Source: Fomitopsis serialis
Lineage: Eukaryota > Basidiomycota > Agaricomycetes > Polyporales > Fomitopsidaceae
Assembly (NCBI RefSeq): GCF_022376445.1
Contig: NW_025955499.1
Location: 1 to 24,021 of the forward strand
Direction: 5' to 3'
DNA: 24,021 nt
Shown: piece after piece, positions 9,883 through 18,437 of the stretch
Numbering within the stretch: the first letter of the stretch is position 1
Layout: every line of letters starts with the position of its first letter
Translations under genes and position numbers: made by a program
The notes under the pieces: generated by a model
Seen by the model: the letters and a program-made list of their open reading frames with translations, nothing else
Told to the model about the DNA's origin: nothing
Databases searched by the model: none

Positions 9883-11106
9883 ATGAACTCACCCCGCAGC
9901 CCACTCGACGCTGCCGTCTCCCTCTGCCTCGCCTGTTCCTCTTCCCTACCCCCGCGCAAGTCCTTCGCTCTCACCTCGCCCTCCTCCCCGAACTTCAAGC
10001 CTTTATCGTCCGGCGACGAGATATTCGTCACTGACTGCTGTCATAGGCCGATCTGCCCCGCATGCGTGCGCGCGAACCCGCGGCTCGTGCGGTACAATCC
10101 GTGCTTGCACTGTCTGGGCGGAGTCGGCGCCGTCAGTGCGGGTTCGAGGACTCGGACGTTTCAGGAGGCAAGCGGTGGTGGGAAGGGTGCGAGCATGAAG
10201 GTAAACGTAGATGGGGGTGTGCGGGATGAGGATGTATTCGTGCTGGGAGACGATGATGACGAGGTGGAAGATGAAGACAGGGTAGGGGACAACGTGAGTA
10301 CGGCATCCGACTCTCCCTCGCCTGCAACGCCTCCCCCAGCCTACACCGACGTCGTCTCCCCTCTCCCTTCCGCACCTTCAATGCCCTCGAAATCCCCGTC
10401 CTATGCATCCGCGACGAAGGATTCGGAGGCAGGGCCATCCAACTCCGAAGCGAATTCCCCACAGCCAAATGGCGACAGTCCTTCTCCATCCTCAGGCCCA
10501 CAGCGCTACTACATCCAGCCCACCGACACCCTCGTCGGTATCGCCCTCCGCTTTCACGTCGACGGCCGCCTCCTCTGCCGACTCAACCACCTCCCGCCCT
10601 CCACCCTCCGCACCACCCCGCACCTCCTCCACACCCGCGCCTTCCTCGACCTCCCGCCCAACACACCCGAGGCGCTCTTAGCAGGGAAGGTCGGCGTGAC
10701 GGCGGTGAACGGGCCAAGCACAGCGGACGAGGCGCGGCGCGCGCGTGAACGCGCAGAGAGCCGGTTCCGCACGTTCACGAAGGAGGCGGACTACCGTGTC
10801 GCGCGGGCGTACGTCGCTGTCGCGGACATCGACGACTCGGACGCGTTCCGGGAGGACGAGATGAAGAAGGCGAGCGCGGTCGCGTCGGCAGCCGAGAAGC
10901 TGCGGAAGCGGCATCCCAGCTCGCCGATCGAGGGCGGGGGAGAGGGGAGCGGTCTGGAGGTCCGGGCGGTGGATCGGTATCTGGACGATGAGGAGTGGGA
11001 GGAGAGGCAGAGGAGGGACGGGAGGGGAGTCGGGATCCCTGCGTTTCCGTTATTCGGCGGTGTGGAGAAGCCTGCAGATGGGAAGAAGACGTGGTGGAGG
11101 TGGTAA
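9883..11106 (+). CDS. Intracellular LysM-domain protein with N-terminal Cys-rich finger
   Basis: Intronless, 407 residues. Residues 15-77 carry a Cys-rich, RING-like metal site: CLAC (15/18), DCCHRPICPAC (52-61) and CLHC (74-77). Residues about 110-205 are acidic then Pro/Ser-rich, likely disordered. A LysM domain spans about 208-258 (RYYIQPTDTLVGIALRFHVD, then LCRLNHLP and TRAFLDLP). A helical C-terminal region with TKEADYRVARAYVAVADID follows, which resembles the small helical tail found after LysM in cytosolic fungal and animal LysM proteins. No signal peptide or membrane segment is seen, so this is not a secreted chitin-binding effector; a cytosolic or membrane-trafficking role is an inference. 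The start is the first ATG of the frame, directly after a CTCTCTGCAG that may be a 5'-UTR splice acceptor. The stop TAA lies right after TWWRW. Confidence 0.85.
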   Translation: MNSPRSPLDAAVSLCLACSSSLPPRKSFALTSPSSPNFKPLSSGDEIFVTDCCHRPICPACVRANPRLVRYNPCLHCLGGVGAVSAGSRTRTFQEASGGGKGASMKVNVDGGVRDEDVFVLGDDDDEVEDEDRVGDNVSTASDSPSPATPPPAYTDVVSPLPSAPSMPSKSPSYASATKDSEAGPSNSEANSPQPNGDSPSPSSGPQRYYIQPTDTLVGIALRFHVDGRLLCRLNHLPPSTLRTTPHLLHTRAFLDLPPNTPEALLAGKVGVTAVNGPSTADEARRARERAESRFRTFTKEADYRVARAYVAVADIDDSDAFREDEMKKASAVASAAEKLRKRHPSSPIEGGGEGSGLEVRAVDRYLDDEEWEERQRRDGRGVGIPAFPLFGGVEKPADGKKTWWRW

Positions 11107-11352
11107 CGTCCCACCGCGCTGCTTATACGATACTTGACGAGGTGCTTCCAGCGACCATTGCTAAGTGCTAAATGCCGGACTACAGTCGTGTCGATGACGA
11201 ACTCATGGAAAGCACAGACTCGGAAGGAATAGTATATTGATACATAACGCGAGTAGAGGTCCACGGCAAGTACAAGTCCAGGAAGTACAGGTGAGAGGAG
11301 AATGGAGAAAGGCCGAGCAAGGAGGCAGACAGATGACAAGAACGATGGCACT

Positions 11353-12226
11353 CTACCGGTGGCCTCCATCGCGAGGAGCCTCCGTCAGCGTTAGCGAGGA
11401 CCAGCCGTCCTGCGCACCGCGCGCTTCCGCGATGTTCATCGAACTCGCCGCCACCTCGGGGGCTTGCGAAGCTAGCCGCGGCGTCGTCGCGGGCTTGTGA
11501 TCGTCCGCGAACTGTTCCAACGCACCGAGAGGCACAAGGACGAGGTCTGCAAGGCACGGACCGGGATCTCTCAGATCACAGGCCGTGTGGGGAGGAGGCG
11601 TCGCGCTCACCTACGATCGGGCCGTTGAGGAAGTGCGGGTGCGTGATCGTCGACGCGGTGGGGTCGAGCACCTCGCCGTCGCACGCGAGTCGCTGCGGGA
11701 TGCCGTCTTACTTCGCGTCGGGCGAGGAGCGCGCGGGGACTCACCCAGTACATGAGCGGGATGCAGAGCAGGTCCTCTATCCGTTTCATTAGTGATATCT
11801 GCGTGTTAAGCCTGTCATTAACTCTCCCCTGATGGCGTAGCCCTTGCATCCGGCACGCACCACAGAGTCGCCGCCCGCCCACGGGAGCGCGAGGATGTCC
11901 TCACCCGCCGCGCTCGCGGTCTTGATCGCGGTCGTCGCATACGCGTCGTAGCCCGTCACGCGCACGGTGCCGTTCTCCTTTGGCCTGAGCGTGCGAGCAT
12001 CCGAGTCAGGTGCGCGCTGCGGGGTCGGGGTGCGCGACCTGCGTCGGCGGCGGCGGTGGCGGGCGTTGGGGTCGGGGAGACGCAACGTACCGAAGGTCTG
12101 GCTGGCGGTGGGCGGGCCCGAAAAGCCTGAGATCGTGGTGACCGCCATCTTGGTCGCGTGCAGGGATATGCAGCCGGCTGATCCAGAGGGGAACCTCTGT
12201 GACTGGTTCCAGGACATTGGGCGCAT
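11353..12226 (-). CDS. Conserved-looking protein of unknown function, about 196 residues
   Basis: Exons (minus order): 12091-12226, 11861-11984, 11745-11798, 11611-11692 and 11353-11546. Introns 2-5 splice in phase. Exon 1 to 2 needs one extra base: the donor reads TTCG/GTACGT where TTCGG/GTACGT would restore ...SQTFGPKENGTVRV. The deduced protein starts MRPMSWNQSQRF or, at inner ATGs, MSWNQ or MAVTTISGFSG. It then has VRVTGYDAYATTAIKTASAA, GEDILALPWAGGDS, ISLMKRIEDLLCIPLMYW, CDGEVLDPTAS, HPHFLNGPIV and LVLVPLGALEQFADDH. The last 45 residues are Ala/Ser/Thr-rich and probably disordered. No signal peptide or transmembrane segment is evident. I do not recognise the family. The dense, even use of ordinary residues across exon joins argues that it is a real gene. 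Intron 1 (106 nt) is longer than its neighbours. Confidence 0.6.
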
Positions 12227-13142
12227 TTAAGCGTTTGGATGGGCAAGGCCTGGGTGGTAGAGAGGCTGAAGCTGGCAGGTGCGAAGGGGGGCGGCCGAAA
12301 CTCAAATGCGCTGTTGGCCTGTGGGGGAGGATGTGTTCGTGTTGGGATTCCGGGGTGGTCGGACGCGGAGCATAGCCTGATCGCCTATACGCACCCGCTG
12401 CCAGTACGCATACTATTGGTGCCTCCTCGAACCCTCAAATACGATCGGACTCCCCCGCGCCAATATTTGCCTCTTCTGTTTGATCAAACGTCCATGCATC
12501 GATCGCTGTCTACCGGCCAGCAATTCCGCATACTCAACGCTCTCACTTGACGTGTGTTTGAGTACTAGTGCTGTACTGTTTGTGTACTGTGCAAGTTTGT
12601 TGTCGGCCCGCCTCTGTAATTCACCACATAGTCGCTTTCCTCGGGCAGCGATCGTACGGCCGGTCGGTGTGGGGAAGCTTCTTCGGGGGAAGATTGTTCA
12701 GCTGCACTGCAGATAGGCTGCGAGTCTAGTTCCTATCGCCGTACCGTCGGCTCTTGAGCTTGAAAGCCTGAAACTTGCGACTTCGAAGGTCACGTAACAC
12801 GGAAACCTACTGTCAAACCCGCAGCCTGGACCACGGCTGGAAGCATTCTCACCCAAAGAAACGTTGTGCATAGTAAGCACTCGAAGCTGGTCACGGAGAG
12901 GAACGAACCCGGAGCTAGCACGCTCGCAGTGACAAGCTCGCACTAGCGCAAATCCGTACCGGCGATCAAGAACAAAGTCCCGTCTTGTACCAACGGCACA
13001 CCAAGACCCTGCACACACTGACACCGCTTCTTGACGTCGAACCTAGAACATGACCTGCATTCACTGCTTAGGAATATAACGGCAACGCACGTAACGTACA
13101 ACAACATGAACGCGTAAGACCACGGTCCAGTCAGCAAGCCAT
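12227..13142. other. Intergenic, no gene seen
   Basis: About 900 bp between the start of the unknown five-exon gene and the 3' end of the first SANT-domain gene. It should hold the promoter of the former and the 3' UTR of the latter, both on the minus strand. Open frames here are short, overlap on both strands and show no protein-like composition. No tRNA, tandem repeat or long inverted repeat was found by eye. Confidence 0.5.
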
Positions 13143-14973
13143 TCACTCGCTCAAGAACAACCTCTTCAAATAATCAGCCGCCGCCCTCCTCACCTCCTCT
13201 CCCACATCCGGATTCGCCAGCATCTCCGTCGCCAAGGTCGCCTTCTCCTTTCCGCTCAGCCCGTCCTCCCTGTTGACCCCCATCACGCCCCCCAGTCTCA
13301 CCTGCTCCGCCTGGGCACCAATCAGCGCGCTCAGCGCCGCGATCTGCTCGACCAGCGTCTGCTCGACCGCTGTAAGCCGCTCGAGCGCCTGCACCATCTG
13401 TGCCTGCGTCTGCTCCGCAGCCGACTCGCGGTGGCTCACCGCGAACGACGGTACGGACCGCCGCGACGTGAGTGGCTGCGGCCGGCGGTCACGCTCCGGC
13501 TGTAGTGGGAGCGGCGGCGGCGCGAGGATGCTTGCGGGGCTAGGGTCCGGCGGGCGGGGTACACTGGCGTCTCGCCCGTCTAGCTGGGAGGCGTCGGGTG
13601 GGGCGGACACGCTCGTGTGAGGTTGGCGCTGCTGTACTTGTTGCTCGTCGGCGTCGTCTTCATCTTCGTCGTCTTCCCCGTCTTGCGGGCTCGTCAGCTG
13701 TGGATCGATGCTTGCGTTGGAGTACTGTGCGGCGGTCGAGCCGTCGGGGAATGTCATTGCCGTGGGCCCGTAGTAGGGGACCGCCTGCCCAGTCCTGATG
13801 ATGTGTGCCACGGCATGAGTGACAATGACCAAGTTAACGCTGAACTTCAACAAAGGCGCCGCACCCATCGTCCACGTATCGTCTTTTGAACAGCTGGTAC
13901 CAATCCTTCTGATGCCAGTGGTCGATGACCTTTACGTTGAGATTCGCGACGGGGATGTTCGCCGCGCGCGCATCGTCGAGCCTTTGCTCAAGGTGCACCT
14001 GGCGCGCCATCGTCGGGTCGTTGAAGTTCCCGAGCGACGCGGCACCATTGATAGGCCCGCCAGCGTCGGGGTTGTGCGCCAGGTAGACCTCGAACGCGAA
14101 GATCTGCTTGAACGTCTCCACGTTCCGGTGGTAGCAGCTCTTCAGTGCCGTGAACGACTTGCGCCCGCCGAACACCTGCGTCGCGGCCTGCGCGTGGCAG
14201 TGGCGCGCTCAGTAACCCTGTCGCGCCCACGCGCATATAGTGATGACGTACGTCGCGGAAGACCGTGTTCATCTTCGACCTGAACATGTCCCAGTTCTTG
14301 TCGTTGTCCAGCAGCCAATGGAACAGCGTGTCCTTCTCGCTGTCCGTCCAGTGCTTCGGCCCGCCGTTCGGGCCCAAGTCCGCTTCGTCGCGCTCGATCC
14401 CGTCGAGCCCGCTCCCGACCGGCACGTACTGCCGCCGCTTGCGCGGGCCCGTCATCGACCCGGATCCATCCTCGCTCTTGCGTTTCGACGGGCCGGGCGT
14501 GGGCGTGTGTGGCACGCGCGGGCTCTGGTCGGCGTGCGGGTGCTCGGAGGGGCCTGGGCCGGGCGTAGCTTGTGAGGGCGCGGTCGCGTTCGGGGGCACG
14601 GGAGACGAGTGGAAAGAGACGGGGAGTACGTTCGCGCCGAGCAGCGAGGAGCTGCCGTACGGGACGACGTTGCCGGGGTAGATCTGGCCGCCGGGGTAGG
14701 GCACGGGGGGCGCGGGGCTGTACGAGCCCGCATTCGACTAGACGACGACGAACACATACAAGTTAGACTCTTTCCGTGCGCGAACACCGTGTTATGGCCC
14801 ACCTGGATCCCCTCCCCACTCGGGGACTGGTTCAGATGCTGCCCATTCGGAGGAGCGGCACCGTAGTGCCCATTCACGTCGGGCCTCCCAATGTCATGCG
14901 GTCTACCGCAATAAATACTTTCGGGTCAGCATGGTGGTGGTATACAGAAATGATTGACTTGCATTTGGGCCAT
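13143..14973 (-). CDS. SANT/Myb-like DNA-binding protein (putative transcription factor)
   Basis: Core exons (minus order): 14803 to about 14902, 14252-14737, 13876-14187 and 13143-13784. A Pro/Ser/Gly-rich leader (VNGHYGAAPPNGQ, then YPGGQIYPGNVVPYGSS) and a basic nuclear signal (GPRKRRQY) precede a SANT/Myb-type helix-turn-helix. This starts PKHWTDSEKDTLFHWLLD, continues KNWDMFRSKMNTVFRD, and crosses an intron into FGGRKSFTALKSCYHRNV. The C-terminal half has an acidic run (EDDEDEDDADEQQ) and a Gln/Leu coiled coil (ALERLTAVEQTLVEQIAAL), likely for dimerisation. The 13785-13875 intron could start at 13845 instead (donor GTTCAG). The N-terminus is unresolved: a 15-nt exon 14959-14973 (ATG, MAQMQ) with a normal 56-nt intron is attractive but does not join in frame. 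A nuclear regulator role is inferred from the fold; the target is unknown. Confidence 0.78.
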
Positions 14974-15583
14974 GTCGGGCGGCGTGCTTCGCCAGACCGG
15001 TTCGTCTGTGTAGCTGGCTCCGAGTCGGTGTGCGAGTCTGATGGGAGATCGGACGCGCGCTCGCAGGCAGACGGTTGTTTGGTTCGGTTTGTCCGCGCCA
15101 GGCTGAGAAAACGGGTGGCCCGGTGGCTGGCGTCCGTCCGTCGTTCTGGTCTCGGTGAGCCGGCGCCACGCAGGTGATTCGACTCGCAGAAGGCGAGATG
15201 GTATTCGGGTTAGTTATAATGTTCGTGTCCTCTGTACATTTGTGCGCGTGCCTAGCATATAGCAAGCAATATAGACAGAGAAAATTGAAGGCTAATAAAG
15301 ATCAGAGGTAAAGAGAACGCCTATTTTACGGGAATCCAATGGGGTGGCCCAGATGTGATACTTGTACAGCGCGCACTCGGGGCGAGTCTCCCTCGTACAC
15401 AATCCTTGCGTTTTCGTTCGGTCCTGACGCGCACAAGCTTGGGCCATCCCGCGGACGCCGCTGTCCGTTTCCTACTTCCAAGGCTGCATGTGGAATGGCA
15501 CCGGCGGGTCGCGGTTGTTGGTCGGATCCCTGCGGAAAGCAGGACGTCATCGCTCAAATTCCCCTCCAATGTCGAGGGCACCC
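14974..15583. other. Intergenic between two SANT-domain genes
   Basis: About 600 bp. It should contain the promoter and 5' leader of the gene to the left and the 3' UTR of the gene to the right, both on the minus strand. A minus-strand open frame at 14903-15265 has no splice or composition support. An alternative C-terminal frame of the right-hand gene continues to 15321 but would need a shift near 15610. Nothing else is seen. Confidence 0.4.
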
Positions 15584-17855
15584 TTACGCGCCATCCCTCC
15601 TTCCAGCCCCGTTCACGCCGGGGCGGTACATGTACGGATGCGACGCCGCGACGTTCCCATGCGACGACGCCGGACGCGAAGTCGCGGCGGCGCCATACGG
15701 GGTCGTGTTGGATGTGCTCGCCGCCGCATACGAAGTCGTAGTTGATGCACCAGCGCTGGTGCCGTATGACGGTCGTTGCGTCGGCGGTGGCCGGTAGTAA
15801 GACGTCGTGCGCTGGTCTATTTGCGCAGAGGTGAGGACTGGCGACGGCGTATTTGCGGCCACAGTAGGCATGGGCCAAGGCAAGCCAGACGGCGTCACTG
15901 GGGACGGGTTGGTGGTGGTGCGGGCTGGGGCAATGGTGGCTGGCGTCGTGGTAGACGACGGGGGTCGCTGCGGGGGCAATGCCGGTGACGCGTGGGTGGA
16001 CACGGGCGTGGTTGTTGTCGCTGACGGCGCTATCGTTGTTTGACTGTGCGTGGGCTGCGAGTGTGTAGATTGCACATGCGTCGGTTGACTATGCGTAGCC
16101 TGAGCGTGTACGGGTTGTGCATGCGCAGGTTGAGTGTGCGCGGGTTGCGCATGGGCAGCTGGAGCATGCCTCTGTTGAGTAAGAGTCTGTTGAGGGTGGT
16201 TCTGAGCTGTGCCGGTTGTTGAGGCCGCTGGCGCAGCGTTAGCAGCTGCGTGAGAAGCAGGCGTCGGCGTGCGATCATTAGCCTCCGCTGCACCAGCTTC
16301 TGCCTCACGCTTCCGTTTCGTCGCGCGAGTTGTACTCTCCTTCAGGCCGAGCGCCGTAGCTCTCAACAGAATCTGATGCCTTGAGGGGATGTGAGAACGT
16401 TTCTTCCCTCTAGGACTACAACGTACCTGGTTCTGCTGTTGCCCCATTGCTGCACTACCCAATCCCATTCGATCTCACCCTTGTTCTGTGGTCCGCCCTG
16501 TTCCTTACTCTGCTCCGCAAGCTTCCTTAAGCGGTCTTCCTCCTCTGCAGACCAGGAGCCTTGCTGACCCACTGAAGAAGAGGAAGCCGAAGATGGCTGA
16601 ACCGCACTGAAGGTTGTGGTAGAGGGAGGTGCGGTAGCCGCGGACGCCGGTGCCGGTGTGGTCGCACTGGCTGAAGTACTTGCCGGAGCCGGGGTAGCCG
16701 GCGGAGGATAATACGATGCATGTGGTTGCGTAGGGTATGAATAGTACGGGGCCGTCGGGTAGCGGGCTGCCGCGTACACTCCAGAATAGTACGGATTCGG
16801 TGCTGCGTGCGCAGGCGGTGGCATGTTGGTACCTAAGGGCATCACAAACGACTGAGGATTGGTGATGACGGAGCCGCTAGCTGGCGTACTATTGCTGGAA
16901 GGTGATGCCGTCGGGGCCGGTGCGGCCGGAGGCGCGTAAGGGGTAGGATAGGAAGAGGGATAAGGGTACGCTGATGGCGGTTGTTGCCCAACGAGCTGAC
17001 TAGGATTGGCGAGCTGGGCACAACATGAGGCGATAAAAGTGCCTACGAACCGGAATGGCTTACAAGGTTATCGCACACGCGTTTTGCGTCCGCAATCATA
17101 GCTAATGGATCGACTCTCGCCCCGGGGCCCATTTGATAGCATTGCGAAATGACAATCGGGGACGCAGCTTTCTATGAAGGATCGTGTGAGGAATGAAAGG
17201 CAAATAACGAACGCGTGTGGCACAATACTGACGACCAGTTCTTCCGCAGCGTTGTAGAACTCTGAGCACAAGTTCAGTGCGCGCCATTGGAATTCGTAGA
17301 ATTGCTGGTTCGGGTTCACTGTGCTACCCGGCGCAGGTGGGTACTGGTAGAACCCAGGGTGTGAGAGTTCAGAGGTGCCTTGGGGGCCGGTTGGGTGACG
17401 GCGTTGAACGTCTTGGGCTTGCGATTGCGGGAACCCCGCGGCCGACCTGGTTTGCGTTTCGAGGAGTCGTCGCCGTCACCGCCGGACTGGCTCTGCGCTT
17501 GCAGCACTATTCTTGCCTACCAGTAGACGCGGCGGGTCTTCAGCCACATGGTCAGTGCGGAAGGTCCGGTGAGACACTCAGCACTCACGCAGCCGACTGT
17601 GCAGCCTGATGTGGTGAATGGTAGCAGGATGCTGCGAAAGATCCGTGTCATTGCGCTCGAGTTCCTCCTCTACAACTTCCTCCTCATCGTCCTCCTCCTC
17701 CTCCTCCTCCCGATTGGTGTGACTGACACCATTAGAGGCGGCTGTGTGTGCGTGTGCACCGTAGGCTGCGTATTGTTGCTGCTGTGGGGAGTGGTTGACA
17801 GCGAGGGGGGATGAAGAGCGTGCGACAGGGGTTGATAATACTGCGGATTGTCCAT
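15584..17855 (-). CDS. AT-hook and SANT-domain nuclear protein, frames broken in the 5' half
   Basis: Exons (minus order): 17589-17855, 17229-17511, 17064-17167, 16427-17013 and 15584-16379; about 680 residues. Order of parts: Tyr/Gln/Pro-rich start (MDNPQYYQPLSHALHPP), poly-Glu/Asp tract, AT-hook KRKPGRPRGSRNRKPK, a conserved helical block (NQQFYEFQWRALNLCSEF, then SPIVISQCYQMGPGARVDP and ADAKRVCDNL), a Tyr/Pro-rich linker, and a SANT domain (GSWSAEEEDRLRKLAEQ to EWDWVVQQWGNSRTRHQILL). A basic signal (TKRKRE), a pentapeptide repeat and a Ser/Thr/Pro tail follow. The last three exons join cleanly. Exon 1 needs +1 near 17805 (C run) and near 17640. Exon 2 needs +1 near 17350 (CCC), or a 56-nt intron at about 17335-17390 with a weak GTCACC donor. 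DNA binding is supported by both motifs; its role in regulation is inferred. Confidence 0.75.
16032..16181 (-). repeat. 15-bp coding minisatellite, about 9 units
   Basis: Diverged tandem units of exactly 15 bp on the plus strand, for example TGCGTGGGCTGCGAG, TGCGTCGGTTGACTA and TGCGCAGGTTGAGTG, from about 16047 to 16181. On the coding (minus) strand they give a five-residue repeat of the form H-x-Q-P/S-T/A (AHTQP, AHAQP, VHAQA, THSQP). The period is a multiple of three, so copy number can change without breaking the frame of the SANT-domain gene. Confidence 0.85.
17691..17710 (-). repeat. CTC/GAG microsatellite coding for poly-Glu
   Basis: Pure trinucleotide run (CCT)n on the plus strand inside exon 1 of the AT-hook/SANT gene. 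It encodes about six Glu that start a longer acidic segment (EEDDEEEVVEEELE). Confidence 0.8.
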
Positions 17856-18437
17856 GCCTATTTCAAGAAATAGATGCGGGATGTTGGGTATCTGTAACGC
17901 TGGGCGAGCAGGAGGCCGAAACGTCGTGCAGGAAGAACAAGAAAACCCGTGGGAAGCGGTTGCGTCTCGATGTCTGGGCTACAAACGAACCCGCCACAGC
18001 CCGCTGCGCATGCCTTCGTGTACAAAGTCGTGTTCCAAATATGCGCAAAGTGCATCTTACGCACTCTGTGCCAGTGATGAGCAGCGAGACGGCAGTGTGG
18101 TATTTGCTGCGTCGCGGATGGCGCTGCTCGGCCAGAGCGGTTCAGCGGCCGGCAACGCGAGAGGGGCCAGCGTGCGTGACGGTGGCGTTACGGAATGTGA
18201 CATCCTGCGCGGGCGAGTCACAGTGCGAGTGACTGACGAAATGCCGGGGCCGCCAAGTTGGCCCGCTTCGCTCAGACCGCCACCACAGCTTCCTCTTCCG
18301 AGCACGTCCACCCGCCACACCGTGACGAACCACCGCCTCTCGTCTGCAGACACCTCTGGCCACATATAAGCGACAGGTCTCACAGCTTGTCCCAGACCAC
18401 TATCTGCTCGGTCGCGAGACCTCGCCACACAACCCTC
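17856..18437. other. Divergent promoter region, SANT gene and MEX67
   Basis: About 580 bp between two divergent ATGs. Open frames on both strands run through it but lack family resemblance. It includes the probable core promoter of MEX67. No RNA gene is seen. Confidence 0.45.
18363..18370 (+). promoter_or_regulatory. TATA-like element upstream of MEX67
   Basis: CATATAAG lies about 70 nt before the MEX67 ATG, a plausible distance for a fungal TATA box. The call rests on sequence alone. Confidence 0.3.

Noticed and set aside
11180..11557. Minus-strand 125-codon frame and plus-strand 87-codon frame at the end of the unknown gene
   Set aside because: Other frames of its last exon and 3' UTR, without support.
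13598..14283. Plus-strand open frames opposite the SANT gene
   Set aside because: Arg/Val-rich shadows of minus-strand exons; no conserved motifs.
14903..15265. Minus-strand open frame of 120 codons upstream of the first SANT gene
   Set aside because: His/Thr/Arg-rich without domain features; stops where a likely 5' intron lies.
16032..16181. Possible CRISPR-like array
   Set aside because: Units are contiguous 15-bp coding repeats without spacers, inside an exon of a fungal gene.
18258..18437. In-frame upstream extension of MEX67 starting MARFAQ
   Set aside because: The TATA-like element lies inside it and the conserved N-terminus starts at [10 protein letters not shown]; an upstream start cannot be excluded but is less likely.
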